A stretch of 64,000 bases of DNA from Allolobophora icterica (taxonomy: Eukaryota; Annelida; Clitellata; Crassiclitellata; Lumbricidae). Of this stretch, positions 33,901 through 53,661 are shown in pieces; within the stretch, counting starts at the first letter, position 1, and every line of letters begins with the position of its first letter. The stretch lies in the NCBI GenBank assembly GCA_963556255.1, contig OY744608.1, positions 14,291,507-14,355,506 on the forward strand, read 5' to 3'. The notes below the pieces were generated by a model. That model was not told the origin of the DNA. It searched no databases and saw nothing but the letters and a program-made list of their open reading frames with translations. Made by a program: the position numbers and the translations under genes.

Positions 33901-36900
33901 ATGATGTCACTGTGATGCCACCTTATTTGAGTGTGGTTCTCTGTTATCCTTCTGTGTGAGTGTGTCTCTATCTATGTGTGTGTCTGTCTGACTGTCTGTC
34001 TGTCTCTAACTCTTGCTCTGTCTCTCACTCTTTCTATCTCTTGTTTGCTCATACTGTCATTCTTTGCTTTTTTCAGTGTTATTAGTACAGCTGTTGTTCC
34101 TTGTCTTTTTGTTAGACATTTTCTGTTTTTGCTTAGATGGAGGAAATGCTTCCTTAATTTTTGAAAGATAAGTTTCTGATTTTTATAAGGTTTCCTTGAA
34201 AACCTTCATCTTATGCTTTGCCTACCTGTTTTTAGCAACTGGAGACCGCGTGAAGGAGGCTCTTCAACACATAACAGAGGGAATTTGCCGTCCACTTAAG
34301 GTATTTGTTTCTTGTGGACTAGGACCGTGCTTTCTACACATTTATTTAAAACCTGTAATGCATAAAATGTGTGGCACTGTGGTATATCGGTAATTCGTTT
34401 AGTCAATGATGATGTGGTCTTAGGTTCAACTCCGTGCAACAACGCAAACCATGTCTCGTCACCAAGCAGTATAATTTGGTACTGGCATAAGCTGGGAAGT
34501 AAGTAAGGCAAGTCTTGCGATATCACTGACGTCGTGCCCAGGACCTTGGGATTCGTCCACTGGTGGCTCGAGGACCAATTAAAGGAAATGGGCGCATCTC
34601 CTGCATCACAGTTGTGGGAAATACTTTTCTACTTACTTGATGCATGAAATTTAACTAAGTGATGAACTTTCTTATCTTTCTCTTGGTACGCATTTATCAG
34701 GACAATGATGTCTAATCCAATGACTTTTGTAGGACCATTATCATAGTATACAAGTACTTAGTCAATGGTCACTTCAAGTGAAACTACAGGCTTGATTCCT
34801 CCTTACCTGTTGTTTCTTTGTAAGGGGCCATAATCTTTTGGAGGAGCACAGTTGAAATCCAGTATGTCAGGGACACCAGAAGTGTCGAGGTACAGTGAGT
34901 AACTAAGTTAAAACAGATGAGTCTTCTATTGTGTACTATGCCTTGTTCTGTTAAATATTTGTTCCCATCTTTTTTCATTTTTTTCCAGGTGAGGCTTGAA
35001 CAAGTCTTGATGTCAGAACCAGGTCCAGTTATACTGTATAAGTTGATGAACCTGATCAAGTTTTACCAAGTCACTATCAGGTACTTACCTAACTACAGCA
35101 GTTACCAGTAGGCCTGTTTCTTCTGAAGTCATGGTTAGTCCTTAGATGTAATTAGGTATGATATGTGATAAGGTATGTTAATTAGTCATTTATTACAAGC
35201 GACGCTTTGTACAGTGGTTCCCAGAGGCTAGGTCCAGGATCGGCAGATCTTTTGGCTGAAGCACAAATTTGGTATCAGTAACCCAATGTTTGTTTTGCCA
35301 GGTACATGGCAGTGTGGCTTGATTCCTCCTTACCTGTTGTTTCTTTGTAAGGGGCCATTGTTTCTTACCTGTTTTCGATTGCTTATCCACCATTGTCTCT
35401 CTGTCACTGCAGACTGATCTTCTGGATGTTGACCTCATTACGGCTTGGCTTTAGTGCACTATCAGTTGTTGCCTTGTGCATTATACACTGGTGCTATAGA
35501 AGTTTGTAATTATTAATGATGATAATAATAATTGTCTCAAGTTACAATTGATAGTGCCATGTAGGTTGTCTCAATAATAGTAACCAGACGTAACTTTCTT
35601 GGTTTTACAACATGCTGTCAGTTTCAAATGGAGCATTTGGATTTGGAACTTGGAGGCAGGCTTAAAAGACAAACACGTGCAATCATGGTTACTTTATTTT
35701 CCAAGTCTCTGTATGTTTGTGTTTTGTAGCCAGATGTTGATCCCGAGCGCCGCATTGCCATGCACACTGGATGAGATGCATATACTGAGCATGCGTATGT
35801 TTTTCACGAGTCTTACGTACAGTGCCAACAAACTACTCGAAAAGGTCAGTCCACTGGTTACTGCATTTGGCATTTGAAAGAAGCCACCATAGGAAGAAGG
35901 CCAACAGGTTTAACCATTAAAGTAGTGTTCAGGAACTGCACCCACTAGTGTGGCCAAATGCTTACCTATATAATTGCTACTTAGACCTGAGTTGAGTATC
36001 AGTTCATGTGTAGCACCATCTTAGGGTCTATTGGAATCAAGTTACGTAGGGCTACATACAGCTTTGGAGAATTTAGTCTATTATTATTGGTATTGGTTTT
36101 TGCTTTCAAATTATTTGCTTTATTAGTATTTTCACATATTCACGTTTGTTTTGAAGTATTTACCGTGTTAATATGGTATAATATGTAGCCTGCATATGTT
36201 TTCTGTATGTGTGGATGGTATGTGAATGGTTTAGGTGGAATTGCCACCTGCTGATCTTGGTCCAACAGCTGCATTGAACAAGATGCTTCAGTTGCTGCAG
36301 GACATTCTCTCATCCCACGACTCCTCAGTTGTTGCTCCTGATGAACGGAAAACGGCGTTTGCTCAGGTACGATGTCACACATTTAGATCAGTTGAATCTG
36401 CTCAGAATGCATTGTCTACCTACCTTAAATCTATCTTATTCGATGTATCTTATAATACACTTGTTTAAGTAAGTAAGTTTGCATTTGACAAGCGCACATG
36501 CATTACTGTGTATACAACGATTGCATGCACTTTTAAAATAAACTATGACAGGAGCAGATTATAAACCCATGCATGCACAACTAAATATAACTAACAATGC
36601 ATCGATTAACAAAACTACTTTTAATTAAGCAGTTTAGATTTAACAATAGGCAGCATGAAAGGATGTTCTCTCTTGTGAAGGAAGTACTTGTCCTCACAAA
36701 GAGGCGTCAAGAAGCAGTGACGCCTCTTTGTGAGGACAAGTAGAGTACAGTCAAGAAGCAGTGAGCGCAGTGGCCAAAGAACTGTGATTTTAGATTGGTT
36801 AGATAGCCATGTGTCTGCTTCTGAGAGGTACTTAACAGAGGGTGCTCGATGGTGCAGTGGTTAGCGCACTGGAATGTCGGTCAAGAGGTCGGGGGTTCAA

Positions 36901-39900
36901 ATCCTCTGGGGCAGAAATTTGGTTCAAGATTTCTATTCCACCTGTGCCCTCTAGCCAACTCGGTTATAATGAGTACACTGACCGTACACTGTCGGTGGGA
37001 AGATGAAATGGTGAGGGAGAGGACTGGCCACCTGCCCTCATATGCCAAGGCTAAGAAAATGAAGTCATTGCCACTTCATACCCATGGCTGCCTCAAGGCT
37101 AGCTTAAGGGACTGCTCTTCGGCTTCTAACAGGTATTATATTGTCCTGATGCTTGCATACTTCTATACATGCTTTCTAATCCGATGATGTTTGCTGCAAA
37201 GCTATAAGTTGTTGTTTTTATTGGCATCACTTTCTGCTACTTAAGGCATGTCATATGCCCTCTTTTCTTGGCTATTAGAGTACAGTCGAACTTTTAGCGT
37301 GGTTAAAAGTAATATGGAAAAGTGGGTAGTTATACAAGTATTGAGTGTTTCATGTGACTCTGCTGAGCTTAAACATTTAACATTTCTTAACTTGTATCTG
37401 TTTGACTTAGATAGTCTCATTTGCATTTTACAATTGAGAGGCTCTTACAAGGCACTGTACCAGATCATAAATGTCACAATGCACATGTACATTATGGCAA
37501 TGATAATAAATAGCTTAATCTTTATGTTAAATTTAACAGGTTCTGTCCTGTTTGCTCGACCCACTCGTTCAGATGTGCTCAGTGTCAGCGAGTCGCCTGA
37601 ACACGGTTGACATGGCAACATACATGGTCAACTGTCTTCATCTCATCCAGTCGACGGTTGCCATATACGAGTATACAGAACAACGCCTGGAAATGCTACA
37701 AGCGCAGGTACACTGCTTGCAAACCATTGTACATGACTACATTGTGCACACAGACCTCAAAATGTTAGAAGGAATGTTGGTGGTGATCAGATCATTCGAT
37801 GTTGTTTATGTTGCATGCATATGTTGCTTATTAGAACATAGGACATCCTGAAATCTCTATACTTTCTTTTAACAACTTGAAATTAATGCTGATTCTCCCT
37901 ATGCTGTAGGTTGTGACTTGATATGATGAATGGGTTGGTAAGGTTCAGAATCAGAAGGTTGTCATTATTTGTGATAAATCGCTTTACCCTTTCGCTACTG
38001 GAAATGAAGTATTTGGTAGTTATATTTTATATTTGGTAGTTATATTTGGCATTTCATGTATTGCTTTCTTTTTTTATCTGTAAACAAAGATTGATGCACA
38101 TGTTGACACTTTGGTGAGTGAGGAGGCTTCGTACATATTGAATGCATCTGGATTGGCCAGCCTATACAACATGGTACAACAGCATCAGCCAGAACAGGTA
38201 ATCTCGTCTTGAGTTTCTGCATCTGAAACTGAAAGTTCATCAATGCACTGAAGATAATGAGATGGACTAGTTACACAGTGAATGAGTCCCCGGCCCCAAG
38301 TGCAGACTTTCGACGTTTTTAGAATAAATATAATTGGCATGTTATGCAGGATGGGGCCAAAAGTTCAAACTTATCCGTGGGCTTCAGAAATCTTTGCTAC
38401 ACCCTGCCATGCATGGTAACTCAGCTGGTTGGGTGAATAAGGTAAACTGTTGATTTGAGCTAAATGACAAGGCAGATCCTGGGTATTCCATATGAGTTAT
38501 TACAAAACAACTTTCAAATACAATTTAAGCACATCTGAGTTTTGTGTGTTCTGTTTTCAAGATTATCATTCTGGAACAATTAGAGGTAACATTTTGATTG
38601 TTTGTGCAGGGTCCATTGTCCAAAGTTTCAGGAATGGATCCAGCTTCTGTTAAATCCATCATGGTATGACGTGCAGATACTGATACATTGTTCTAGGCAG
38701 TTTCTTTTAACAGAATGTGATTTATAAAGTTGCAACTAGAAACTTCCCTTGCATTGGCTCATACTGTCAGTAACCATTACGATACAGTTTTCAGATACAT
38801 TTTTGCTCCTTCCTCCAGCTTTCCTTCCTCAGCTTCCAACCACAAATCACACACTGTGCTTAGGAAAAATAAATGTCAGTATCTATAAGTGATGTTGTAA
38901 CTTCCTTTGTAGCAAGAAGTTGTTTTACTGAGATCGCATTGTAAGCAGCAGTATATACTGTGATATCCATATTGTATGAGAATTTGTGTTATAAGTGACA
39001 AAAGTGTATTATAAGGAAAATCTAGTGTAACAGGTATGCCACAACCACCTTTTTAGATGTTTCGTTAAAATTCTGATGTAAAACAGGGCATGGATCCCTA
39101 ACTTTACTCAGTGTTGAAATGCAACCTTATGACGTTACTGCATGAAAGTGTGGTATTGGTAGCACTCCCCAATGTGGTACTGGTGGGTACTTCCAAATGT
39201 AACCTTTAAGGATGGTATTTGTTTCTGGTCTTTTTTAGGGAAAGTTTGACAGTTACCTGGGCAGTCCAGACAGTCTGACTCTTCAGCAGACATCTCGTCT
39301 CCTTAGCTCAAAAGTCAGGTCAGTGAAGCTTAGTGATGGAAAGAACACTACTAAGAGTGGAAGATACTTTAACAATACCAGGGAATAATTACACATATGA
39401 TGTATTACTATATATGGTATTGTAAGATAGGGTAATCAATTGTGACTCTATCAGTATCGTCTTGATACTACGTCATCACAATATCAGTTCATGGAACTAA
39501 AAGCCATTTGGAAGCAATAGTGCAAATTGCCTCCACTCTGTTTAGTCATTTCTGAAGCCAATACTTTTTGTTTAGTCCGAATCTTGCTATGCTTTCATTT
39601 ACGTTTTCTTAGTCTTGGCCTCTTCCTTCAATTCTTTAGTGCTGTGCCGTGTGTAGTATCATTTGTCCTAAAGGGCTGAAGTTAACAATCTTTCAGCTGA
39701 AGAGTAAGCACAAAAGTATTCCTGGACTTTCCAAAATGGTCAGATGGCTCTGCAGTTTTGTCCACACATCATATTACATAGGACTTGTTCGGTGCAACAT
39801 ATATAATGTAGGTTGGTTCTTAACAAAGACTGGTATACATATATCTACCATAGATCTGATACAAACTTAGTCTGTGTATGCATGTGTACTTTTACATTTT

Positions 39901-40076
39901 TCATAGTGGTGTTTATGATTTTTGACAGGAGTTCTGTTAAGAAACGATCTGTGGAACTCGTCTGCTTGGCTTACAAGCAGGTCTACGCATCACTGATTAT
40001 TGAAGAAAACTCTTATCCTGATCCGCGGTCGCTGGCTACCAGGCATCCAGATCAAGTTGCTGAACTGCTTTCCTAA
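27979..40076 (+). CDS. COG6: Conserved oligomeric Golgi complex subunit 6, complete
   Basis: Eighteen exons join in phase into 653 residues (human COG6 is about 657): 27979-28122, 28834-28977, 29454-29525, 30102-30160, 30491-30602, 31884-31966, 32140-32210, 32465-32558, 33474-33694, 34236-34300, 34989-35080, 35730-35844, 36235-36366, 37540-37707, 38090-38197, 38610-38663, 39239-39318, 39929-40076. All introns are GT-AG. COG6 belongs to lobe B of the COG tether, which acts on the cytosolic face of the Golgi in retrograde vesicle docking and glycosyltransferase recycling. Recognisable blocks are [39 protein letters not shown], the coiled-coil [49 protein letters not shown] and the conserved C-terminal [20 protein letters not shown]. 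The N-terminus is Thr/Ser-rich and less conserved. The start has an AAGATGG context. Introns carry SINEs, LINE pieces and a hAT MITE; no coding exon is damaged. Confidence 0.97.
28546..28688. repeat. Tandem duplication, about 72-bp unit, COG6 intron 1
   Basis: Two copies starting TAATAGATGKTGCAGAMCATA and running through AAGAATACAGTGGTAGGGAC to GTGTTTGAGGCC. The second copy carries an extra CACCG. Confidence 0.85.
29046..29253. mobile_element. hAT MITE family A, copy 2 (208 bp), COG6 intron 2
   Basis: Same ends as 21038-21413 (CAGGGCTGTAGTCGAGGGTA ... TTTTACCACTACAGCCCTG). Flanking octamers TTCACAGC (29038-29045, 29254-29261) are identical. It is an internally deleted copy. Confidence 0.93.
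29695..29910 (-). mobile_element. LINE 3' tail, COG6 intron 3
   Basis: TGTAATTGTAACTGAACACTTATATAGCGCC resembles, on the minus strand, the GGCGCTATATAAGTG type 3' end of CR1/L2-like LINEs. The sequence beyond it (to AGAACATC) is compatible with the preceding 3' UTR or coding end. No clear coding word remains. Confidence 0.5.
30298..30350. repeat. Short tandem duplication, COG6 intron 4
   Basis: GGTTTGGATGGTCAGATAAGATTGAAT occurs twice in direct tandem (the second occurrence followed by GATTTGATGGTCAG). Confidence 0.8.
30700..31450 (+). mobile_element. tRNA-derived SINE (family 2) split by a nested retroposon, COG6 intron 5
   Basis: The host SINE has an A-box-like TTGGTAGCATG at 30714-30724 and, after the nested insert, a B-box-like GGGTTCACACCTAC near 31190. 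Its body contains ACCAAGCAGTATAATTTAGT and AAGCTGGGAAGTAAATGGCA, which recur in the relative at 34365-34640. With the insert (30730-31160) removed, the tRNA-like head becomes continuous. Outer boundaries are approximate. Confidence 0.65.
30730..31160 (+). mobile_element. Nested retroposon with (AAAG)n tail and 10-11 bp TSD
   Basis: Direct repeat AGCATGCTTGG occurs at 30719-30729 and 31161-31171; the unit between them ends in ACAAAGAAAGAA, a retroposon-type tail. The body contains AGGGGAAGGCAATGGCAAAC and a tandemly doubled GATGGTGGGACTCCCAGGCC. It is a SINE or 5'-truncated LINE of a family I cannot name. Confidence 0.7.
31560..31601. repeat. Perfect 16-bp inverted repeat, COG6 intron 5
   Basis: GCTAATTCACTCTATG and its exact reverse complement around a 10-base loop that itself repeats GCTAATTCA. 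Confidence 0.9.
32780..33190 (-). mobile_element. CR1/L2-like LINE 3' fragment, COG6 intron 8
   Basis: Minus-strand translation: [20 protein letters not shown], then [11 protein letters not shown], then [20 protein letters not shown] and [10 protein letters not shown]. This is the conserved module after the reverse transcriptase. A frameshift lies near the end, and the 3' tail ends with a GCACTTTATAAATATCCG-type sequence and (AATAC)n toward 32770. Confidence 0.85.
34365..34640 (+). mobile_element. tRNA-derived SINE, family 2, COG6 intron 10
   Basis: A-box-like TGTGGTATATCGG, B-box-like AGGTTCAACTCCG, then CACCAAGCAGTATAATTTGG and ATAAGCTGGGAAGTAAGTAA shared with 31260-31310. Boundaries approximate. 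Confidence 0.65.
35370..35545 (+). mobile_element. LINE 3' end with (GAT/AAT)n tail, COG6 intron 11
   Basis: ATTGCTTATCCACCATTGTC, GACTGATCTTCTGGATGTTG and TTGTGCATTATACACTGG match the 3' end of the LINE at 6205-6690. It ends in GATGATAATAATAATTG. The short block upstream (35320-35365) repeats CCTCCTTACCTGTTGTTTCT from 34798. Confidence 0.75.
36687..36740. repeat. Perfect 23-bp hairpin, COG6 intron 13
   Basis: Arms 36687-36709 and 36718-36740 are exact reverse complements (begin CTTGTCCTCACAAAG), with an 8-base loop AGAAGCAG. The word GTCAAGAAGCAGTGA is repeated directly just downstream. No terminal duplication is evident. Confidence 0.95.
36838..37180 (+). mobile_element. tRNA-derived SINE, family 1, COG6 intron 13
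   Basis: The head resembles a tRNA: A box TGGTGCAGTGG (36850-36860) and B box GGGTTCAAATCCT (36894-36906). The body has GACTGGCCACCTGCCCTCAT and ATGCCAAGGCTAAGAAAATG, shared on the minus strand at 55955-56115. The frame through it is not a gene. Confidence 0.8.
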
Positions 40077-40502
40077 TTCATCTGACCTCAGTAGTCTTTC
40101 CTTCCCATCTGCCTTGCTCTAAAGAGGCTGTGGTTTGACATGTATAAGGTTATATATATATATACACTGTTGGTTCTCATTACAGGGGCTTCAGCCTATG
40201 CCAGGTGACAAAGAGTGCTAATTTCCATTGTATGATAGTTGATATTGCATGTGCATCAATCTAGAACACGAGTCTTGCATATGTGGTGTGCTTTTACTAT
40301 GGTAGGGTATGTGAAATTTGTGGTATGCTAACTTCTGACCACCTGTGAATAGTCTGGTTCCATTGGCTAATAATGGTTGCCAAAGAATTGAGTAGTCAGC
40401 AATTCCAATTACTGTGAAAGAGTTTATGAAAGGTGACGGACTTTGAAGATTTGTGTCAATTGTGATGTGTAGTGTACATGACGGGAATCTTAACTTAGAA
40501 GA

Positions 40503-40508
40503 AATAAA
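40503..40508 (+). terminator. COG6 poly(A) signal candidate
   Basis: AATAAA, 427 bases after the COG6 stop codon. First canonical hexamer seen in the 3' region. Confidence 0.5.
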
Positions 40509-40519
40509 TTATAACTGTA

Positions 40520-43000
40520 GGCTACAATTATTGTTTGAAGACGAGATTTTAGTTCTAAAAGTTAGCATGCCGTTGTGAGTTGAATTGGATGCCACTGATT
40601 TTTTCTTTCCGCTGATGCTCCATGTTCTTTTACACTCGGTACATGGCATTTTTTTATGAATTGCAAAGAAATTCCTTTATTTTGTTTTTACTGAAAAAGC
40701 TTACATATTTAACCTGTTAAATGTTATCAGAGCATGGTTTAACCTTTACCAACAGCTTCTAACTTGAAGTTCCCAATACTATAACTTAGCATATCAAAAA
40801 TGGATGGCACGAATGCAGTTTGTAGTTTTCAAGATTTTGTGTGAGTTGGCCTAAATACTCTGTGGACTTAGTTGTGATGTGGGAGTCTTCAATTACAAGT
40901 GTAATATATCCAACATACTTGACATCCATCTGATTGGTTTCTTGCAACCTCTCCATAAAGCTTTTTGAGAATTCTAAGGATGTGTCCTGGCATTCCGATG
41001 AAGGAATGCGTTGATTATGACTTCTTGTTCCACACACAATATTCTTACTCTGAACTCATCAGAATCCATTTCTGTATTACACTGTATTGGTAAATCTTTA
41101 TATTTCACTGTGCTTCGAGATCTGGATCTCATTACATTAGCAACTAATCTTAATGACTTTTGTGGGACTTTCTAGGTCTCATAGAAAATGATAATCTCTG
41201 CTTTACTGGAGATGGCTGATGACACTATATAAATGGATAATATATTCTTTTATTAGAATCAGGATGACACACCACATTCTGGACCGATATCACTCATTCA
41301 GGCTAGGATAATATAGTCTACGACTGGTTGTTAGAGTCATTCTGGTACATTGGTTGTTCCTTTAGAGTCATTCTAATACATGAGGTAGTTGGCAAAGGCA
41401 CTAGTTAGGAACCGTTTTATCCTTCAGAATATGCACTTGTAGAGCACCCTTGGGATAACGTTCTTGCTGTCCTTGTCAGGCAACTCGTGCAGACATGCAT
41501 GCTGGCATTTATTCAAAAGACCTATACATTCTACTGAAACAGCTGTTTGTTAAGTGGTTCTTGGAGCAGGCTCATATTTTCATCGAATTAAAAAATTTGG
41601 CATGTTGCATCATAATCGGTATATTTTGGGTTCATAAACCAGACAAATGTTTCGACTATTTGCCAACGTCACTGGAATGGAATTGGAAACGCCCTCTGCC
41701 GAAGGAATGTCTACTAAAATTGCATCTCAGGTCAATCCATGGCATCAGTATTTTCATTGTTTTCATTATAAGAGATCCAGCCAGCCTTAAAGGGTGTCAA
41801 ATTTTGTCCTCCTTGACAACATCAGTGCCAAATAGAAGTAACCAAAAGGGGATGGATGCTTACTGTTCTGAGTTTTTGTAATAATCTTTCAGTAGAAAAA
41901 TGCATTAAAGTATCTGTACAAAATAAACTCATATAGGTTCAGCATGATTTAATACAGAAACTGACAAACCTCTTAAGTGCATTAACGAAATAGTATGTAT
42001 ATTTAGCAGAAAGCACTAGATAACTCCATACATATATCATAAGGGTATATTATGGAATATTTTTTAGCAATTGCATGAAATACATTGTGAAAACAGAACA
42101 TTACAATCAAATACCCATAGAATTGTTCACAAACTGCAATTTAAGTCGAAGGAAGATCAGTAATAACTTCACATTTCTGGCCTACCTGCAAACTGCTGAA
42201 ATGGTCCATCCTAGTACTTTGTCGAGCTCTGACTGGCTCTCCTCAGGCCCGGGCCCTAACAGCTTTGGCCCTACAAGCCCGTAGTTTTCAAAAGTTTGGT
42301 CCCAAAATCATTGGAAATTCACGTGCTGAACCAGATGCTATGTGAATGCTTACGGAAACGGGAAAACAGGCAATGGAGAAACTTCTGTCAATGTCATCAG
42401 ATTACTGGAGAGATGTTTTAGCTGGACAAGATGAAGTGGAAAATGCATTATTTCTTACATTAAATAAATTAACTTTCCTGACAATGTGGAATATTGCAAA
42501 ATGTAATACTTGACTTAAATACTGGGTTTACAATTAAGTGACTTGAATACTTGGAATACAATTAAGTCCCTTGTGATGCTATACAGACAAATACACGTCA
42601 GCTGAACATAAAACATTGGTTGATGTAGTTGCTGTCTGAAAACAACCTAAACAACAGCAAAGCTTATGCATAGGCCTGCACCAATGCGATTAAGTCGAGA
42701 CTCTGCCTATATGCCTACTAGCCACATATCCATAATGACTGTGCTGGCCAGCTCGTACTTGGCAGCCAGGTACAAATTCAAGAGCTGTGCAAATTTGAAT
42801 TCTTATATTGACATGTCTGGTGCCCAAGTGTACATGTTTCAGCTGTCTAAGTGGGACATTCTTTGAGCCCTCCCTTCAGATTAAAGCATCATTATCGTTG
42901 ACTTATGTACACTTAAACCACAACTAATTGTGGACCTGAACCAATGAGAATTGGCCGGCTCTAGAGGAATCCTTTTCGGATGGAACTTTCATCCAACCTT
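40520..43000. other. Convergent intergenic region, no gene seen
   Basis: Lies between the 3' end of COG6 and the 3' end of the EF-hand gene. Frames of 70-128 codons (for example 41495-41881 plus, 40786-41037 minus) show no domain, no homologous repeat in the window and no splice support. Confidence 0.5.
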
Positions 43001-43006
43001 TTTATT
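43001..43006 (-). terminator. EF-hand gene poly(A) signal candidate
   Basis: Minus-strand AATAAA, about 430 bases past the stop codon at 43439. Confidence 0.4.
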
Positions 43007-43438
43007 CTGAGTGGTGAACATCTGGTACCATTATCCTTGTTTGTGGTAGGTCCATGACTAGCTTTTCAAGTGAACTCAGCTTGTCATTCCCAACATAATA
43101 ATACACTCAGTCATTGAAAGTCATAATTTTCTCATATGGGTAAGACGTGGCTGTCTCCATGTTGCATCAAGGCATACAATAATTCTATTCCTCGTCCATG
43201 CAATACAATATACGGTGGTCTGTGAACTTCTAAGCGCTGAACAGATGGCAATACTTTGTATTACATCATTATAAAAGCTACATTAAACTAGAAAACTTTA
43301 GCAAGATAAACTATAGCGAAGCTTCTATACAGTTCTGAACTCTTTCTCTTGATACGTCGACATCTCAAACTGATGAGAGTGCAGAGAGTCCCAAGTGCAA
43401 GAAACAAGTCACCCCGTGGCAGAGTGGTGATTCGGTGT

Positions 43439-51201
<7,763 letters not shown>

Positions 51202-51559
51202 TTTGAATCGGTTATCTTCTTCTTCTTCCTCCTTAAAAAGCACCTACACAGACAACTTGGAATCCTTCGGGCACGCTCAGCAGCTCAACAACAAATGACA
51301 CCCAATTTACCCGCTGCCTCCCTTTCACCTTTTATCTCTGCCTCTCAGTGGGTGGGTGGGTGTGTCTCAGTCTGCGTAGACGCCTTTACTAGTACAACGT
51401 ACGGCCGTATGGCGGCGTTCTGCAAGTCACGTGATATTATATTAACTAGCTTGATACGTTACCCTGCATCTCCAGTACAATTCAGACGCAGCGCACATGC
51501 ATGCCTGCTAGCACCAAGCACTGCAACCTACGTTATCCATGAGCTGGCCAGTTTAATGT

Positions 51560-51615
51560 AACGCATATATATATATACATATATATGCAATTATGCATAT
51601 ATATATATATATATA
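51560..51615. repeat. (AT)n microsatellite, interrupted
   Basis: ATATATATATACATATATATG, then GCATATATATATATATATAT. It lies about 360 bp upstream of the EF-hand start codon. Confidence 0.9.
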
Positions 51616-52262
51616 TCCACGTATAAAATACAGGAAAGTTATACAGGCAGATGTATACACATTATATCTATGTAAGGTGTACACATATAAAGCAAACGTT
51701 GATGGAGCCTGATTATCTATTATAAATAGGGCCTACATGTAATGGCATGCCGCATACTGTTTCAAGCTGAAGATATTATAAGGCCGTTCCAGCAGTATTT
51801 AATTCTTAAAATTCTGGATCGAACGAGAACTGATACTTCGTACGAACAGATGTGCCTGTTGCAGGTTTTATACATACACGTAACTATGGACCTGCGTGCG
51901 TTTCATTTAATATGCGCACGATGTAGTGGGTTTATACCGAAACACTCATGCGCAAGGCTCACAAGCAGTCTGTTTACACGCACACGCTCGCGCGCACACA
52001 CAGGCAGGTCACAGGGCATCATCTTTTGTTACCTGTTGCTGAATCTGAACTGTCTGAAAGTCGTTTTGAAGCGGTGTATCTTTAGTCATATTTAGTTGTG
52101 CGGATAGGTCTACTTCCAATTGTACTTCTCCAAGTAGGCCCTGTTGCTGTTTCTGTCTACCTTTGCGTATTCTATTAGCCAGTCTATTCTATTAGCCAGT
52201 GTTAGTGGCAGTGCCGCAATGTGGTGTAAATATCTACGGGATTCTACGCAATCGTTCTAGAG

Positions 52263-52812
52263 GAGAGGTGGCACGCACACAAATTTTCTGGGCACGCGGG
52301 ATTCCGAGCGTCCCCCAAAATTCAAGCTTCTAAATACAAAATCACTCTAGGAATATAATTTTCTTTTAGGCCTATCAATGATTTTATACTAACACCCATC
52401 TAGAAGCGTCTTTGAAATGATGTCTTTTCATGGGCGTCGATCCCGGGGGTTGAGGGGGACAAGACCCGATCACCTTTAAGAGTGGGGGTCACACCATACA
52501 TTTGCCCCTCCTCACATTTTGAAGAAACACCAAAAAATTTTCACCACTTTTTTGAGCACATCAGTTCAAAACTCTTTTTTGACCAGATTAATTCTAAATT
52601 GTCCCCCCAACCACCTGTCAAACAAGATCGCCGCCAGTGTGTCTTTTATTTAATTTGTGTTACACTTTGTCATTAAAAACCTATTTGAGAAAGATAATTA
52701 TATATGGCTTAGACTGTGCAAAATTCTGAAGGGCACGCGAGGGTAGGCCCTATATTCTAAAATAATCTAGCGGCATATTGGCACGCACCTTTAAATAGGT
52801 TCGCCACCTCTG
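52263..52812. mobile_element. hAT element with nested hAT, 550 bp, perfect 8-bp TSD
   Basis: Ends GAGAGGTGGCACGCAC and GTTCGCCACCTCTG, flanked by identical TTCTAGAG octamers (52255-52262, 52813-52820). The first base is G where C is expected, probably a point change. GGGCACGCG words occur near both ends. A second hAT MITE is inserted at 52429-52639. Confidence 0.85.
52429..52639. mobile_element. hAT MITE family C, nested copy (211 bp)
   Basis: Starts CATGGGCGTCGATCCCGGGG and ends AAGATCGCCGCCAGTG, flanked by identical TGTCTTTT octamers (52421-52428, 52640-52647). It is inserted inside the 52263-52812 element. A relative is at 53064-53661. Confidence 0.88.
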
Positions 52813-53063
52813 TTCTAGAGTCTAGTCTAGACAGTATAAACTACGTATACGCTACAGCGTGTGCGGCTGGCAGCAGATGCAACATAGGCTACATGGCTCC
52901 TCTACGTCTACTATAAGGGCTAATAAATAAATGTTGGATGAATAGTAACTCCCAGTGATTTTTTCAGCCGGAACGCGCCGGAACGGCGTTCAGGCACCTT
53001 TTTTCAGCTACTAAAAAACTTAGTTATTTTATTATAATAATGAAAACAATAATTTAGTTAGTT

Positions 53064-53661
53064 CAGTGGCGGCGATCTTGTCTGAGAGGTGGGGGGGGGA
53101 CAAAGTCGGCCACGATCTCGTCGACGACCGTTTTTTGGAAAATCTTGTACCGAAAAAAAAATTTCTGCCACTTTATCTCCGAAAAATTTCCATCTCATCT
53201 CCTTTTTTTTAGTCCTTCGCCTCTTTTTACAACTTTTAACTTTTTTAAACTTTTTTACTTTTTCCACTTTCATTTTCGCCGACAATTTTTTCCATTTCAT
53301 CTCCCAAAAAAGCTGATGACCTTTTTTACTTTTTTTCCCCGTCTCCCAACAGATAACACTATAACCCTTTCTTTCTATCATTTATAATTTCCTCTACATG
53401 CTTTGAATTCTTTTTTAACACGAATTCCTTCTTCTTTCTCGTAATTTTAGGGGGACACTTCTCCTCTAAATTTCGATTTTTACCTCGTTTCGTCACAAAA
53501 TCTCAGAAAACGCTGCGAAAACCCTCACGCGCAATTACATTTCTCAGCCTGTTTTGGTCTTTCTTCAAAAGGTGGGGGGGGGACAAATGCATGGAGTGTC
53601 CCCCCCCACTCTTAAAGATGGGGGGACATGTCCCCCGTCCCCCCCTAGATCGCCGCCCATG
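53064..53661. mobile_element. hAT family C relative, 598 bp, TSD not seen
   Basis: Starts CAGTGGCGGCGATCTTGTCT and ends CCCTAGATCGCCGCCCATG, matching family C ends. Flanks AGTTAGTT and GCAGACTG do not match, so the copy may be rearranged or made of two insertions. The interior has TTTTTTACTTTTT runs and GTGGGGGGGGGACAA. Confidence 0.65.

Noticed and set aside
36838..36910. Possible functional tRNA gene
   Set aside because: A and B boxes are present but the acceptor stem does not pair, the T stem needs wobbles, and the sequence continues into a SINE body found again at 55955-56115.
41495..41881. 128-codon frame in the COG6/EF-hand intergenic region
   Set aside because: No recognisable motif, no splice context, composition of the surrounding noncoding DNA.
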